NCBI RefSeq assembly: GCF_900091725.1
Contig: NZ_FMBW01000057.1
Coordinates: 1-64,000 of the forward strand
DNA: 64,000 bases
DNA from: Streptomyces sp. DvalAA-43
Lineage (GTDB): Bacteria > Actinomycetota > Actinomycetes > Streptomycetales > Streptomycetaceae
Reading direction: 5' to 3'
Below are positions 49,394-57,467 of this stretch, one piece after another (position 1 is the stretch's first letter; every line of letters starts with the position of its first letter). Under the pieces are notes generated by a model. It was not told the DNA's origin and ran no database searches. It saw nothing but the letters and a program-made list of their open reading frames with translations. A program made the position numbers and the translations under genes.

Positions 49394-50875
49394 TCAGACC
49401 GCTTCCGCGGTCTCCGGCAGCTGTTCGGTGAGGAGATCGGTGAGCCTGGCGACTTCGGGGATGTCCCCGAAGTCCCTGGCGGCGGTGTCGACGGTCTTGC
49501 GGAGCCGGGTGTTGACCCGCTCGGAGCGGATCCTCTTGGCGACGCGCAGGGCCTGCCCGGCCAGGACCGTGGACTCCTCGGGCTCGCGCTTGAGCAGGTG
49601 GACGGTGGCGAGGCCGATCAGATTGAGCGCGTACGACCGCTGGTGCTCGTCGTCCTCGCCGAAGAGCTGGACGGCCTTCTCCATCAAGGGCTCGGCGAGC
49701 GAGGCGTACGTGGGGCTGCGGCCCGCCACATAGGCGAGGTCGCGGTAGGAATGGGAGTTCTCGCCGTTGAGCTCGGCCTCCGTGAAGAAGCGGATCCAGT
49801 CGGGTTCGGGCTCGCCGTCGATCCCCACGTCGAGGAAGGTGTCCTCGGCCATCCGGACGGCTCGTCTGCACTTGCTGGGCTGGCCCATGTTGGCGTACGC
49901 GCGGGCCTCCATCGCATACAGCATGGCCTGGGTGCGCGGGGTGGCGCAGTCCCGGCTGCCGTACTGCGCGAGGTGGATCAGTTCGAGGGCGTCGTCGGGC
50001 CGTCCGAGGTGGATCATCTGGCGGCTCATGCTGGAGAGGACGTACGAGCCCAGCGGTTTGTCACCGGCCTCCTTGGCGGCGTGGAGCGCGAGGACGAAGT
50101 ACTTCTGGGCGGTGGGCTGGAGGCCGACGTCGTAGCTCATCCAGCCCGCCAGCTCGGCCAGCTCGGCGGCGCACCGGAAGAGCCGCTTGGCGGTGGCCTC
50201 CGGCTGCGGCTCCTGGAGCAGGTCGGTGACCTCGTGGAGCTGTCCGACGACGGCCTTGCGGCGCAGCCCGCCGCCGCACTGCGCGTCCCACTGGCGGAAC
50301 ATCGCGGTGGTGGACTCCAGCAGGTCGAGCTCGGGGCCGGAGAGCCGGGAGGGGCGGTGGGACACGGCCGCCGGTTCGGGTTGTTCGGCGGGGCCCGCGG
50401 CGGCGACGGGCACCAGCCAGCGCTGCATGGGCTCGATGAGCGCGGGTCCGGCGGCCAGGGCGAGCGAGGAGCCGAGGAATCCGCGCCGGGCGAGCATCAG
50501 GTCGCTGCGGGAGAACTCGCTGAGCAGGGCGACGGTCTGCGGGCCCGCCCAGGGCAGGTCGACACCGGCCACGGACGGGGACTGGTGCGCGGCGCGCAGC
50601 CCGAGGTCCTCGATGGCGACGACGGCGCCGAAGCGCTCCGAGAAGAGCTCGGAGAGGATGCGCGGGATCGGCTCGCGCGGCTGCTCGCCGTCGAGCCAGC
50701 GCCGCACCCGGGACGTGTCGGTGCTGATGTGGTGGGCGCCCATCTGACGCGCCCGGCGGTTCACCTGGCGCGCGAGCTCGCCCTTCGACCAGCCGCTTCG
50801 CACGAACCATGAGCTCAATTGCCCGTTGGGGCGCTTACCGGCATTCGTCGAATCGCCTGCGCCGCTGCCACTCAC
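49394..50875 (-). CDS. nsdA: Negative developmental regulator NsdA
   Basis: 493-residue TPR-like regulator. The N-terminal part (WFVRSGWSKGELARQVNRRA, DTSRVRRWLDGEQPREPIPR) resembles a helix-turn-helix domain. The segment MLARRGFLGSSLALAAGPAL follows, then a helical-repeat region (about 200-480; YVLSSMSRQMIHLGRPDDAL, QAMLYAMEARAYANMGQPSK). In S. coelicolor, nsdA disruption raises antibiotic production and alters sporulation; its biochemical action is not settled. It lies next to amtB as it does there, to my recollection. GTG 50875 is chosen; ATG 50917 would add 14 residues. Confidence 0.9.
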   Translation of the reverse strand: MSGSGAGDSTNAGKRPNGQLSSWFVRSGWSKGELARQVNRRARQMGAHHISTDTSRVRRWLDGEQPREPIPRILSELFSERFGAVVAIEDLGLRAAHQSPSVAGVDLPWAGPQTVALLSEFSRSDLMLARRGFLGSSLALAAGPALIEPMQRWLVPVAAAGPAEQPEPAAVSHRPSRLSGPELDLLESTTAMFRQWDAQCGGGLRRKAVVGQLHEVTDLLQEPQPEATAKRLFRCAAELAELAGWMSYDVGLQPTAQKYFVLALHAAKEAGDKPLGSYVLSSMSRQMIHLGRPDDALELIHLAQYGSRDCATPRTQAMLYAMEARAYANMGQPSKCRRAVRMAEDTFLDVGIDGEPEPDWIRFFTEAELNGENSHSYRDLAYVAGRSPTYASLAEPLMEKAVQLFGEDDEHQRSYALNLIGLATVHLLKREPEESTVLAGQALRVAKRIRSERVNTRLRKTVDTAARDFGDIPEVARLTDLLTEQLPETAEAV

Positions 50876-51299
50876 TGGAACGCCCCCATCCCGCTGAATA
50901 CCTGTCGCGCGAACCATTACCAGAATGCCCTGAGCCGATGCCGCCCATGCAGAGGGTGCGCACCATCGAACAGGGAATCGGGTTGCCTCCGGCATACCCG
51001 TGGGCGCACATACTTCCATGGTTCGTGTACCGACGGTAATCCTACGATCACCCCTGGGGCCATGGTGATTACAGAAACGCCACCATTCGCCACCCCTTTG
51101 AATGAACACCACCCCCGTCGGGCGCGATTCACTTGACACATAGCGGTCAGCAGGGGGCGCAGTGATGCGGCTCGGAGCGCATGAACGATCCCGCGCGCTC
51201 CGAATGCCACCGGCGCACTCCGGACCGACAGCGACGGCGGAGTGTCACGACTCCCACGCACGTCGTAACCACCGGCGAGCCGGACCCGTTGGAGGGGGC
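50876..51299. other. Non-coding gap between divergent nsdA and the PrimPol-like gene
   Basis: 424 bases of lower GC than the surroundings, notably 51,030-51,140. It contains TTGACA at 51133-51138 on plus without a convincing -10, and several CACC-rich stretches. It presumably holds both promoters. I see no RNA gene or strong hairpin in it. Confidence 0.5.
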
Positions 51300-51959
51300 A
51301 TGGGCTTCACGATCGGCGGCATCCGAGAGATGCGCACCGGCTCACGGCGCCGCGGCCGTGCGGCCGAATGCACGGCAGTGGCCGAGTACACGGGACTGTG
51401 GGGCTGGGCCGTCGCGCCGGGAGCGCGGGCAGCGGCCGGCCGCTGCTCCTGCGGACGGGCGGACTGCCCCTCCCCCGGCGCCCATCCGCTGGACTTCGCC
51501 CCCGAGGTCCCCGCGGGCGCCACGCTCGACGCGGCGGCCGACGCGTGGGCCCGGGTGCCGGGCGCCTCGATGCTGCTGCCGGTGGGCCGCGTCTTCGATG
51601 TCCTCGATGTCGCCGAGGCGGCCGGGCGCCGGGCCCTGGTGCGGATGGAGCGGATGGGGCTGCCGCTCGGCCCGGTCGCGGTGACCCCGGCCGGGCGGGC
51701 CCAGTTCTTCGTGGCCCCCGGGGCCGCCGCCGAGCTCCCGCAGCTGCTGTACCGGATGGGCTGGGACGACGCCGGGCTGGATCTGCGGGCGCTGGGGCCC
51801 GGCTGCCACATCACCGCCCCGCCGTCCGACGAGGGCGGCCGGGGCCCGGTCCGGTGGCTGCGCCCGCCGGTGCTGGACACGGCGGCCGCGCCGCCGCAGG
51901 CGCGGCTGCTGCTGGGCACGCTGGCGTACAGCTGCCACCGCGCTCCGCTGTGCGGCTGA
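51300..51959 (+). CDS. Small bifunctional primase/polymerase (PrimPol) N-terminal domain protein
   Basis: 219-residue protein with the actinobacterial and phage PrimPol domain opening: YTGLWGWAVAPGARAA, then the cysteine cluster RCSCGRADCPSPGAHPLDFA (the CSCG-C-S/PGxHP motif), and DAWARVPGASMLLPVGRVFD followed by VLDV. The helicase or other domains that accompany it in plasmid and phage replication proteins are absent. The proposed metal-binding acidic pair would be FDVLDV. The ATG at 51300 follows GGAGGGGG closely. It is conserved next to nsdA and ftsY rather than on a mobile element, so its role may not be replication initiation. Confidence 0.75.
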   Translation: MGFTIGGIREMRTGSRRRGRAAECTAVAEYTGLWGWAVAPGARAAAGRCSCGRADCPSPGAHPLDFAPEVPAGATLDAAADAWARVPGASMLLPVGRVFDVLDVAEAAGRRALVRMERMGLPLGPVAVTPAGRAQFFVAPGAAAELPQLLYRMGWDDAGLDLRALGPGCHITAPPSDEGGRGPVRWLRPPVLDTAAAPPQARLLLGTLAYSCHRAPLCG

Positions 51960-52023
51960 ACGCATCACCGCGCGACCGAGCGCGCCGGGGCCGGTCCCGT
52001 GAACCGGCGCCGGTCCCGTAGCG

Positions 52024-52068
52024 CCGAGGAGCCCGACCGCTGCCGTGCCGTGCGGTCGGGCTCCTCGG
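52024..52068. terminator. Bidirectional 17-bp hairpin between the convergent PrimPol-like and ftsY genes
   Basis: ccgaggagcccgaccgc (52024-52040) and its exact complement (52052-52068) enclose an 11-base loop. It lies 64 bases after the plus-strand gene and 18 bases after the ftsY stop on minus, serving both. Confidence 0.85.
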
Positions 52069-52086
52069 GTGCTGCGCGCGGTGTCG

Positions 52087-53298
52087 TCAGTCGCCGATCA
52101 GGGCGTCCACGAACGCCTCCGGCTCGAACGGGGCCAGGTCGTCCGGGCCCTCGCCGAGGCCGACCAGCTTCACCGGTACGCCCAGCTCGCGCTGGACGGC
52201 GATGACGATGCCGCCCTTGGCCGTGCCGTCCAGCTTGGTGAGCACGATGCCGGTGATGTCCACGACCTCGGCGAACACCCGGGCCTGCACCAGGCCGTTC
52301 TGCCCGGTCGTGGCGTCGAGGACGAGCAGGATCTCGTCCAGCGGTCCGTGCTTCTCCACGACCCGCTTGACCTTGCCGAGCTCGTCCATCAGCCCGGTCT
52401 TGGTGTGCAGCCGGCCGGCGGTGTCGATGAGGACCACATCGGCGCCCTCGGCGATGCCCTCCTTCACCGCGTCGAAGGCGATCGAGGCGGGGTCGCCGCC
52501 CTCGGGGCCGCGCACGGTGCGGGCGCCGACGCGCTCGCCCCAGGTCTGGAGCTGGTCGGCGGCGGCGGCCCGGAAGGTGTCGGCCGCGCCGAGCACGACG
52601 CTGCGGCCGTCGGCGACGAGCACCCGGGCCAGCTTGCCGGTGGTGGTGGTCTTGCCGGTGCCGTTGACGCCGACGACCATCACGACGCCGGGGGTGTCGA
52701 GGCCGCTCTCCGTCTTGACCGCGCGGTCGAAGTCGGTGCCCAGCAGGGTGAGGAGCTCCTCGCGCAGCAGCGCGCGCAGCCCTTCGGGGGTACGGGTGCC
52801 GAGCACGCGGACGCGCTCGCGGAGCCGCTCCACGAGCTCCTGGGTGGGCGCGACGCCGACGTCGGCGGTGAGGAGGGTGTCCTCGATCTCCTCCCAGGTG
52901 TCCTCGTCGAGGTTGTCGCGGGACAGGAGCGTGAGCAGCCCCTTGCCGAGGGAGTTCTGCGAGCGGGCGAGCCGGGCGCGCAGCCGCACCAGACGGCCTG
53001 CGGTGGGCTCGGGCACGTCGAGGGCGGGGGCGGCGGGCGCCTCCGGCTCGACGGCCCCGGGGGCCTCCTCGGCGGGAGCCTCGGCCGCGGGGGGACCGGC
53101 CTCCTCGATGGTGCGGCGCGGTTCCTCGCGCGGCGTCTCGGCTTCCTCGCCGACACGGGGCTCGGCGGAGGGAGTGATGGTCGGCGTGCTCGGCGGTGCC
53201 GGGGGCAGCTGCTTCTTCTTGCGGCTGCTGACCACGAGCCCGCTGATCACGCCGACCGCGACCAGGGCGATGACTACAGCAAGGATGACGAATTCCAT
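52087..53298 (-). CDS. ftsY: Signal recognition particle receptor FtsY
   Basis: 403-residue SRP receptor GTPase. An N-terminal membrane helix (MEFVILAVVIALVAVGVISG) and an acidic Pro/Ala/Glu linker of about 70 residues lead to the NG domain: G1 VVGVNGTGKTTTTGKLARVL, AADTFRAAAADQLQTW, IDTAGRLHTKTGLMDELGKV, LTKLDGTAKGGIVIAVQREL and GEGPDDLAPFEPEAFVDAL. Actinobacterial FtsY proteins carry this true membrane anchor, unlike the E. coli protein. ATG 53298 was chosen over an upstream ATG so that the helix is N-terminal. It works with Ffh, encoded at 43188-44735. Confidence 0.96.
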   Translation of the reverse strand: MEFVILAVVIALVAVGVISGLVVSSRKKKQLPPAPPSTPTITPSAEPRVGEEAETPREEPRRTIEEAGPPAAEAPAEEAPGAVEPEAPAAPALDVPEPTAGRLVRLRARLARSQNSLGKGLLTLLSRDNLDEDTWEEIEDTLLTADVGVAPTQELVERLRERVRVLGTRTPEGLRALLREELLTLLGTDFDRAVKTESGLDTPGVVMVVGVNGTGKTTTTGKLARVLVADGRSVVLGAADTFRAAAADQLQTWGERVGARTVRGPEGGDPASIAFDAVKEGIAEGADVVLIDTAGRLHTKTGLMDELGKVKRVVEKHGPLDEILLVLDATTGQNGLVQARVFAEVVDITGIVLTKLDGTAKGGIVIAVQRELGVPVKLVGLGEGPDDLAPFEPEAFVDALIGD

Positions 53299-53370
53299 AA
53301 CCCACCCAGTATCAGTCACGCCCGCCCGAGGGGACCGCCCCGAAGGATCACCCGAGTATCCCCTTGAGAG

Positions 53371-53400
53371 TTATGCACCTTTTGGCGGTAAAGGTACGAT
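53371..53400 (+). promoter_or_regulatory. Promoter of the NCS1 permease gene with overlapping inverted repeat
   Basis: A -10-like TACGAT (53395-53400) ends seven bases before the GTG start. TTATGC (53371-53376) could be a weak -35 with an 18-base spacer. ACCTTT (53377-53382) and AAAGGT (53390-53395) form an inverted repeat across the spacer. No ribosome site precedes the GTG, so a leaderless transcript controlled by a repressor at the repeat is likely. Confidence 0.45.
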
Positions 53401-53407
53401 TCTGCCC

Positions 53408-54811
53408 GTGGAGACCCGCGGCCTGGAGCCCGTCCCCGACAACGAACGCACCGGCCGGGTCCGGACCCTCTTCCCCACCTGGGTCGGCGCGAACCTGACC
53501 GTGCTCCTGCTCACCGTCGGCGCGGGGCTCGTCGTCCTCGACAGTCTGAATCTCTGGCAGGTGCTGGTGGTCGCGGTCCTGGCCTCGGTCATCGGCTTCG
53601 GGCTGGTGGGCCTGGTCTCGATCGCGGGCAGGCGGGGCGGGGCACCCGGCATGGCGCTCTCCCGGGCCGTCTTCGGGCAGCGCGGCAATCTGCTGCCCGG
53701 CGCGCTGACCTGGGTCGCCCGCTGGGGCTGGGAGACCGTGAACGCGGTCACCGGCACCTACGCGGTGCTCGCCGTGCTCGGCCTGCTCTTCGGCGTCACC
53801 GGCAACCACAGCCTGACCCTGGTGACCCTGCTCGTCTTCGTGGGGTGCAGCTGGCTGGTGTCGGGGCTGGGCATAGGAGCGCTGCGGGTGTGCTGCACCT
53901 GGTCGGCGTACCTCTTCGGCGGCGTCAGTGTGCTCGTCCTGATCCATCTGATCGGCGCGACCGACTGGCGGGAGGTGCTGGGCAGGCCCGCCGGGCCGAC
54001 GGGGATGGTGATCGCCGGGGTGGGCACCCTGGCGGCGGGCGGCATCAGCTGGGCCCCGTCGGGCCCCGACTTCGCCCGCTATCTGCCGCGCACGGCGTCC
54101 GGCCGGGCGATGGTCGCCGCGACAGTGGGCGGCGCCGGGATCGCGTATCTGCCGATGGTGTTGATGGGGGCCGTGATGGCGGTCGCCGAGCCGGGTCTGG
54201 CGGTCACCCGCGACCCGGTCGCGTTCGTCGGCCCCCTGCTGCCCGGCTGGCTCTCGGTGCCGTATCTGCTGCTCATCGTGGTCGGCATGGTGCTGATCAA
54301 CGCGATGTCGATGTACTCGGCCGGTTTCACCGCGCAGACACTGGGATTCACGGTCCCCCGCGTCTGGGCGGTCGGTGTGAACGCCGCCATCAGCCTCCTC
54401 CTGGGCGCGTCGCTGATGCTCACGGCCGCGGGCTTCCTGGACACCTTCGTCTCCTTCCTGAACCTCCTCGCCGTGACGTTCTCCGCGTGGATCGGGGTCT
54501 TCGCCGTGGATCTGCTGCGGGGCCGCGCGTACGATCCGGTGGCGCTCCTGGACACCACGCCGACCAGCGCCTACTGGTACACCGGGGGCTTCTCCGTACC
54601 GGCCGTGACCGCATGGGCCGCGGGGCTGGCGGCGGGCCTGCTCCTCACGAGCGTGCGGTGGTTCTCCGGACCGCTCGCCACCACCTGGCCCGGACGCCAG
54701 GGCCTCGGCTGGGCGGCCACGATCACGGTCTCCGCCGCCCTGTACGCGATCCTGCCGCGTCCCGCCGGACGGGCCCGGGAAAGCGACGGCGGCACGTCCC
54801 TACACTTCTGA
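53408..54811 (+). CDS. NCS1-family nucleobase/cytosine permease
   Basis: 467-residue transporter with twelve predicted membrane helices, of the nucleobase:cation symporter-1 family (CodB/PucI-like). Motifs include FPTWVGANLTVLLLTVGAGL, GAPGMALSRAVFGQRGNLLP, TWVARWGWETVNAVTGTYAV, SWAPSGPDFARYLPRT and SAWIGVFAVDLLRGRAYDP. The cytosine permease, allantoin and hydantoin branches cannot be told apart by eye. The GTG at 53408 lies only seven bases after a TACGAT -10 box, implying a leaderless mRNA. It is divergent from ftsY and followed 58 bases later by an LLM oxidoreductase. Confidence 0.88.
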   Translation: METRGLEPVPDNERTGRVRTLFPTWVGANLTVLLLTVGAGLVVLDSLNLWQVLVVAVLASVIGFGLVGLVSIAGRRGGAPGMALSRAVFGQRGNLLPGALTWVARWGWETVNAVTGTYAVLAVLGLLFGVTGNHSLTLVTLLVFVGCSWLVSGLGIGALRVCCTWSAYLFGGVSVLVLIHLIGATDWREVLGRPAGPTGMVIAGVGTLAAGGISWAPSGPDFARYLPRTASGRAMVAATVGGAGIAYLPMVLMGAVMAVAEPGLAVTRDPVAFVGPLLPGWLSVPYLLLIVVGMVLINAMSMYSAGFTAQTLGFTVPRVWAVGVNAAISLLLGASLMLTAAGFLDTFVSFLNLLAVTFSAWIGVFAVDLLRGRAYDPVALLDTTPTSAYWYTGGFSVPAVTAWAAGLAAGLLLTSVRWFSGPLATTWPGRQGLGWAATITVSAALYAILPRPAGRARESDGGTSLHF

Positions 54812-54869
54812 CGCCACGTCAGCTACTGTCCCGGCTCGCCGAGTCCGCCCGACGATGGGGACAAGTCTC

Positions 54870-55847
54870 ATGGCCTTCACAGTGGTCCGGTTCAATCTCG
54901 TCGATCCCGATGCCGCACCCGGGCCGCTCTCGGCCCGCTACCGCGCCGCGCTGGAGATGGCCGCGTACGCCGACGAGCACGGCGTCGACACCGTACAGAC
55001 CGAGGAACACCACGGCGCCGCCAACTCCTGGCTGCCCTCCCCCTTCGTCTTCGCGGGCTCGGTCTTCGGCACCACCCGCCGGATCGCGGTCACCGTCTCG
55101 GCGATCATCGGCCCGCTGCACGACCCGCTGCGGCTGGCCGAGGACATCGCGGTCCTGGACCTGCTGAGCGCCGGCCGGCTGGTGACGGTGGCGGGGATCG
55201 GCTACCGGCCCGAGGAGTACGAGCGGGCGGGTGTCGAATGGGGCAGGCGCGGCAGGCTCCAGGACGAGCTGCTGGAGACGCTGCTGCGGGCGTGGACCGG
55301 TGAGCCGTTCCCGTACCGGGGCCGCACGGTCCGTGTCACGCCGCGCCCGTACACCCGGCCGCATCCGATGCTGCTGGTGGGCGGCAGCTCGCGGGCGGCG
55401 GCGCGGCGGGCGGCCCGGTTCGGGCTGCCGTTCTTCCCGAGCGCCCATCTGCCGGAGCTGGAGGCGTACTACCAGGAGCGGCGCACCGAGGCCGGTACGG
55501 ACGGCTTCTGCATGATGCCCGCCGCCGAGACCCCGCTGCTGCACGTGTCGCGGGACCCGGACCGGACCTGGGCGGAGTACGGCGAGCACTTCCTGCACGA
55601 GGCGCGCACCTACGCCTCCTGGCAGTCCAAGGACATCCGCTCCGCCGTGCGTTCGGCGGCGACGACGGTGGCGGAGCTGCGGGCCGAGGGGGTCTACCGG
55701 ATCGTCACCCCCGAGGAGTGCGCCGCGGCGGCCGGGGAGCTGGACAGCCTGGTGCTGCATCCGCTGTGCGGCGGGATGCCGGTCGAGGAGGGGTGGCGCA
55801 GCCTGCGTCTGTTCTGCGAGGCGGTCGCGCCGGACGCGCGGCCCTAA
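54870..55847 (+). CDS. LLM-class flavin-dependent oxidoreductase
   Basis: 325-residue bacterial luciferase-like monooxygenase. The TIM-barrel motifs are EHHGAANSWLPSPFVFAGSV, LRLAEDIAVLDLLSAGRLVT with GIGYRPEEY, and HPMLLVGGSSRAAARRAARF. Such proteins use FMN or F420; the substrate is unknown. ATG 54870 gives the usual AFTVVRFNLV opening, with an in-frame ATG 15 bases upstream as alternative. It follows the NCS1 permease on the same strand. Its TAA overlaps the TAG of the convergent glcP gene by two bases, so no terminator fits between them. Confidence 0.88.
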   Translation: MAFTVVRFNLVDPDAAPGPLSARYRAALEMAAYADEHGVDTVQTEEHHGAANSWLPSPFVFAGSVFGTTRRIAVTVSAIIGPLHDPLRLAEDIAVLDLLSAGRLVTVAGIGYRPEEYERAGVEWGRRGRLQDELLETLLRAWTGEPFPYRGRTVRVTPRPYTRPHPMLLVGGSSRAAARRAARFGLPFFPSAHLPELEAYYQERRTEAGTDGFCMMPAAETPLLHVSRDPDRTWAEYGEHFLHEARTYASWQSKDIRSAVRSAATTVAELRAEGVYRIVTPEECAAAAGELDSLVLHPLCGGMPVEEGWRSLRLFCEAVAPDARP

Positions 55848-57262
55848 CCCATCTCCTCCAGCGCCTTGCCCTTGGTCTCCTTCACGAACATGAGCACGAA
55901 GGGGATCGAGAGCGTGGCGAAACAGGCGTAGATGATGTACGTGCCAGAGAGGTTCCAGTCGGACAGGCTCGGGAAGCTCGCGGTGATCGCCCAGTTGGCG
56001 ATCCACTGCGCGGACGCCGCGACGCCGAGCGCGGCGGCGCGGATCCGGTTGGGGAACATCTCGCCGAGGAAGACCCAGACGATGACACCCCACGACAGGG
56101 CGAAGAAGAGCACGAAGACATGGGCCGCGACGAGCGCCACGGCGCCCTGGGGGCTGGGCAGTTTGCCGTCGACCAGGTCGGCGGAGAAGGCCCAGGCCTC
56201 GAAGGCGAGGGCGATGGCCATGCCGGTGGAGCCCACCAGGGCGAGCGGTTTGCGGCCCACCCGGTCCACCAGGACCATCGCGACGACGGTACCGATGATG
56301 TTGATGATGGACGTGGTGAACGAGTAGAAGAAGGAAGCGGTGGGGTCGATGCCGACGGACTGCCAGAGCGTCGCCGAGTAGTAGAACGCCACGTTGATGC
56401 CGACGAGTTGCTGGAAGACCGACAGGCCGATACCGACCCAGACGATCGGCAGGAACCCGAAGCGGCTGCCGAGCAGATCCGTGAACTTGGACTTGTGCTC
56501 GCGGTGCATGGCGGTCTCGATCTCGGCCACCCGGGCGTCGAGGTCGGTGCCCTTGCCCTCGACCTCCGCCAGGATCGTCCGGGCCCGGTCCTTCTTGCCG
56601 ATCGAGATCAGGAACCGCGGCGACTCGGGGATCGCGAGGGACAGGAGCCCGTACAGGACGGCCGGGACGACCATGACGCCCAGCATCCACTGCCAGGCTT
56701 CGAGGCCGCCGATCTTGCCGCGCTGGTCGCCGTCGGCTAGCTGGAGGATGCCGTAGTTGACCAGCTGGGAGATGGCGATGCCGATGACGATCGCCGCCTG
56801 CTGGAAGGAACCGAGCCGGCCGCGGTAGGCGGGCGGCGAGACCTCCGCGATGTACGCCGGGCCGATCACCGAGGCCATACCGATGGCGAAGCCGCCGATG
56901 ATGCGCCACATCGCCAGGTCCCAGAGCGCGAACGGGAGCGCGGAGCCGACGGCGCTGATGGTGAAGAGCACGGAGGCGATCTGCATGCAGCGGATGCGGC
57001 CGATGCGGTCGGCGATGCGCCCCGCGGCGGCCGCGCCGATCGCACAGCCGATCAGGGCGATGGCGATGACCTGGGCGAGCGTTCCGGAGCCGATGTCGTA
57101 GCGGCTGCGGATCGCTTCGACGGCGCCGTTGATGACGGAGCTGTCGTAGCCGAACAGGAAGCCGCCCATGGCGGCGGCCGCGGTGATGAAGATGACATGG
57201 CCGAGGTGGTCCGGGTGGGCCGCCCGTGCTCCGGACTCCGGTCCCTGCGAGGTGCTGGTCAC
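55844..57262 (-). CDS. glcP: Glucose permease GlcP (MFS sugar porter)
   Basis: 472-residue major facilitator with twelve helices. The sugar-porter signatures are FLFGYDSSVINGAVEAI, GRIADRIGRIRCM, PAYIAEVSPPAYRGRLGSFQ, the sugar-binding QQLVGINVAFYY, PESPRFLI and the C-terminal VKETKGKALEEM. Streptomyces takes up glucose by this proton symporter rather than the PTS, and uptake is needed for Glk-dependent repression. The position beside smc matches S. coelicolor glcP1 as I recall. The ATG at 57262 has GGAG upstream. The leader has a good promoter and a CAAGTGG/CCACTTG inverted repeat, consistent with glucose-responsive control. Confidence 0.92.
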   Translation of the reverse strand: MTSTSQGPESGARAAHPDHLGHVIFITAAAAMGGFLFGYDSSVINGAVEAIRSRYDIGSGTLAQVIAIALIGCAIGAAAAGRIADRIGRIRCMQIASVLFTISAVGSALPFALWDLAMWRIIGGFAIGMASVIGPAYIAEVSPPAYRGRLGSFQQAAIVIGIAISQLVNYGILQLADGDQRGKIGGLEAWQWMLGVMVVPAVLYGLLSLAIPESPRFLISIGKKDRARTILAEVEGKGTDLDARVAEIETAMHREHKSKFTDLLGSRFGFLPIVWVGIGLSVFQQLVGINVAFYYSATLWQSVGIDPTASFFYSFTTSIINIIGTVVAMVLVDRVGRKPLALVGSTGMAIALAFEAWAFSADLVDGKLPSPQGAVALVAAHVFVLFFALSWGVIVWVFLGEMFPNRIRAAALGVAASAQWIANWAITASFPSLSDWNLSGTYIIYACFATLSIPFVLMFVKETKGKALEEMG

Positions 57263-57310
57263 ATGAACTCCTGATGCCTGGCCGCGCCGTCAGGTGGCTG
57301 GAAACTCCTC

Positions 57311-57345
57311 CAAGTGGCGCATAACTTCTCGACTGCCACCACTTG
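57311..57345 (-). promoter_or_regulatory. Inverted repeat in the glcP leader
   Basis: caagtgg (57311-57317) and ccacttg (57339-57345) are exact complements separated by 21 bases, extending to 8 of 9 positions on each side. They lie between the glcP promoter and its start codon, where a repressor could block elongation or an RNA hairpin could form. Confidence 0.4.
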
Positions 57346-57366
57346 AAGGAAAAGACGACGCCGCAG

Positions 57367-57394
57367 AGATTATTCGTTCAGATCTCGAAATCAA
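57367..57394 (-). promoter_or_regulatory. glcP promoter
   Basis: On minus, TTGATT (57394-57389) and TAATCT (57372-57367) are separated by 16 bases, a near-consensus vegetative promoter in a distinctly AT-rich stretch. It predicts a start of transcription near 57360 and a leader of about 100 bases. The gap also provides 3' sequence for smc on the other side (stop side at 57468). Confidence 0.6.
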
Positions 57395-57467
57395 TATGCG
57401 GTCGGTGCCTACAGCTACCCAGGAACACCCGGAGGACAGGTCGAAGTCTTGAAGATTGCGTAAAGGC

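Noticed and set aside
51133..51138. TTGACA as a plus-strand promoter for the PrimPol-like gene
   Set aside because: No acceptable -10 box lies 16-19 bases downstream, and the gene start is 160 bases away.
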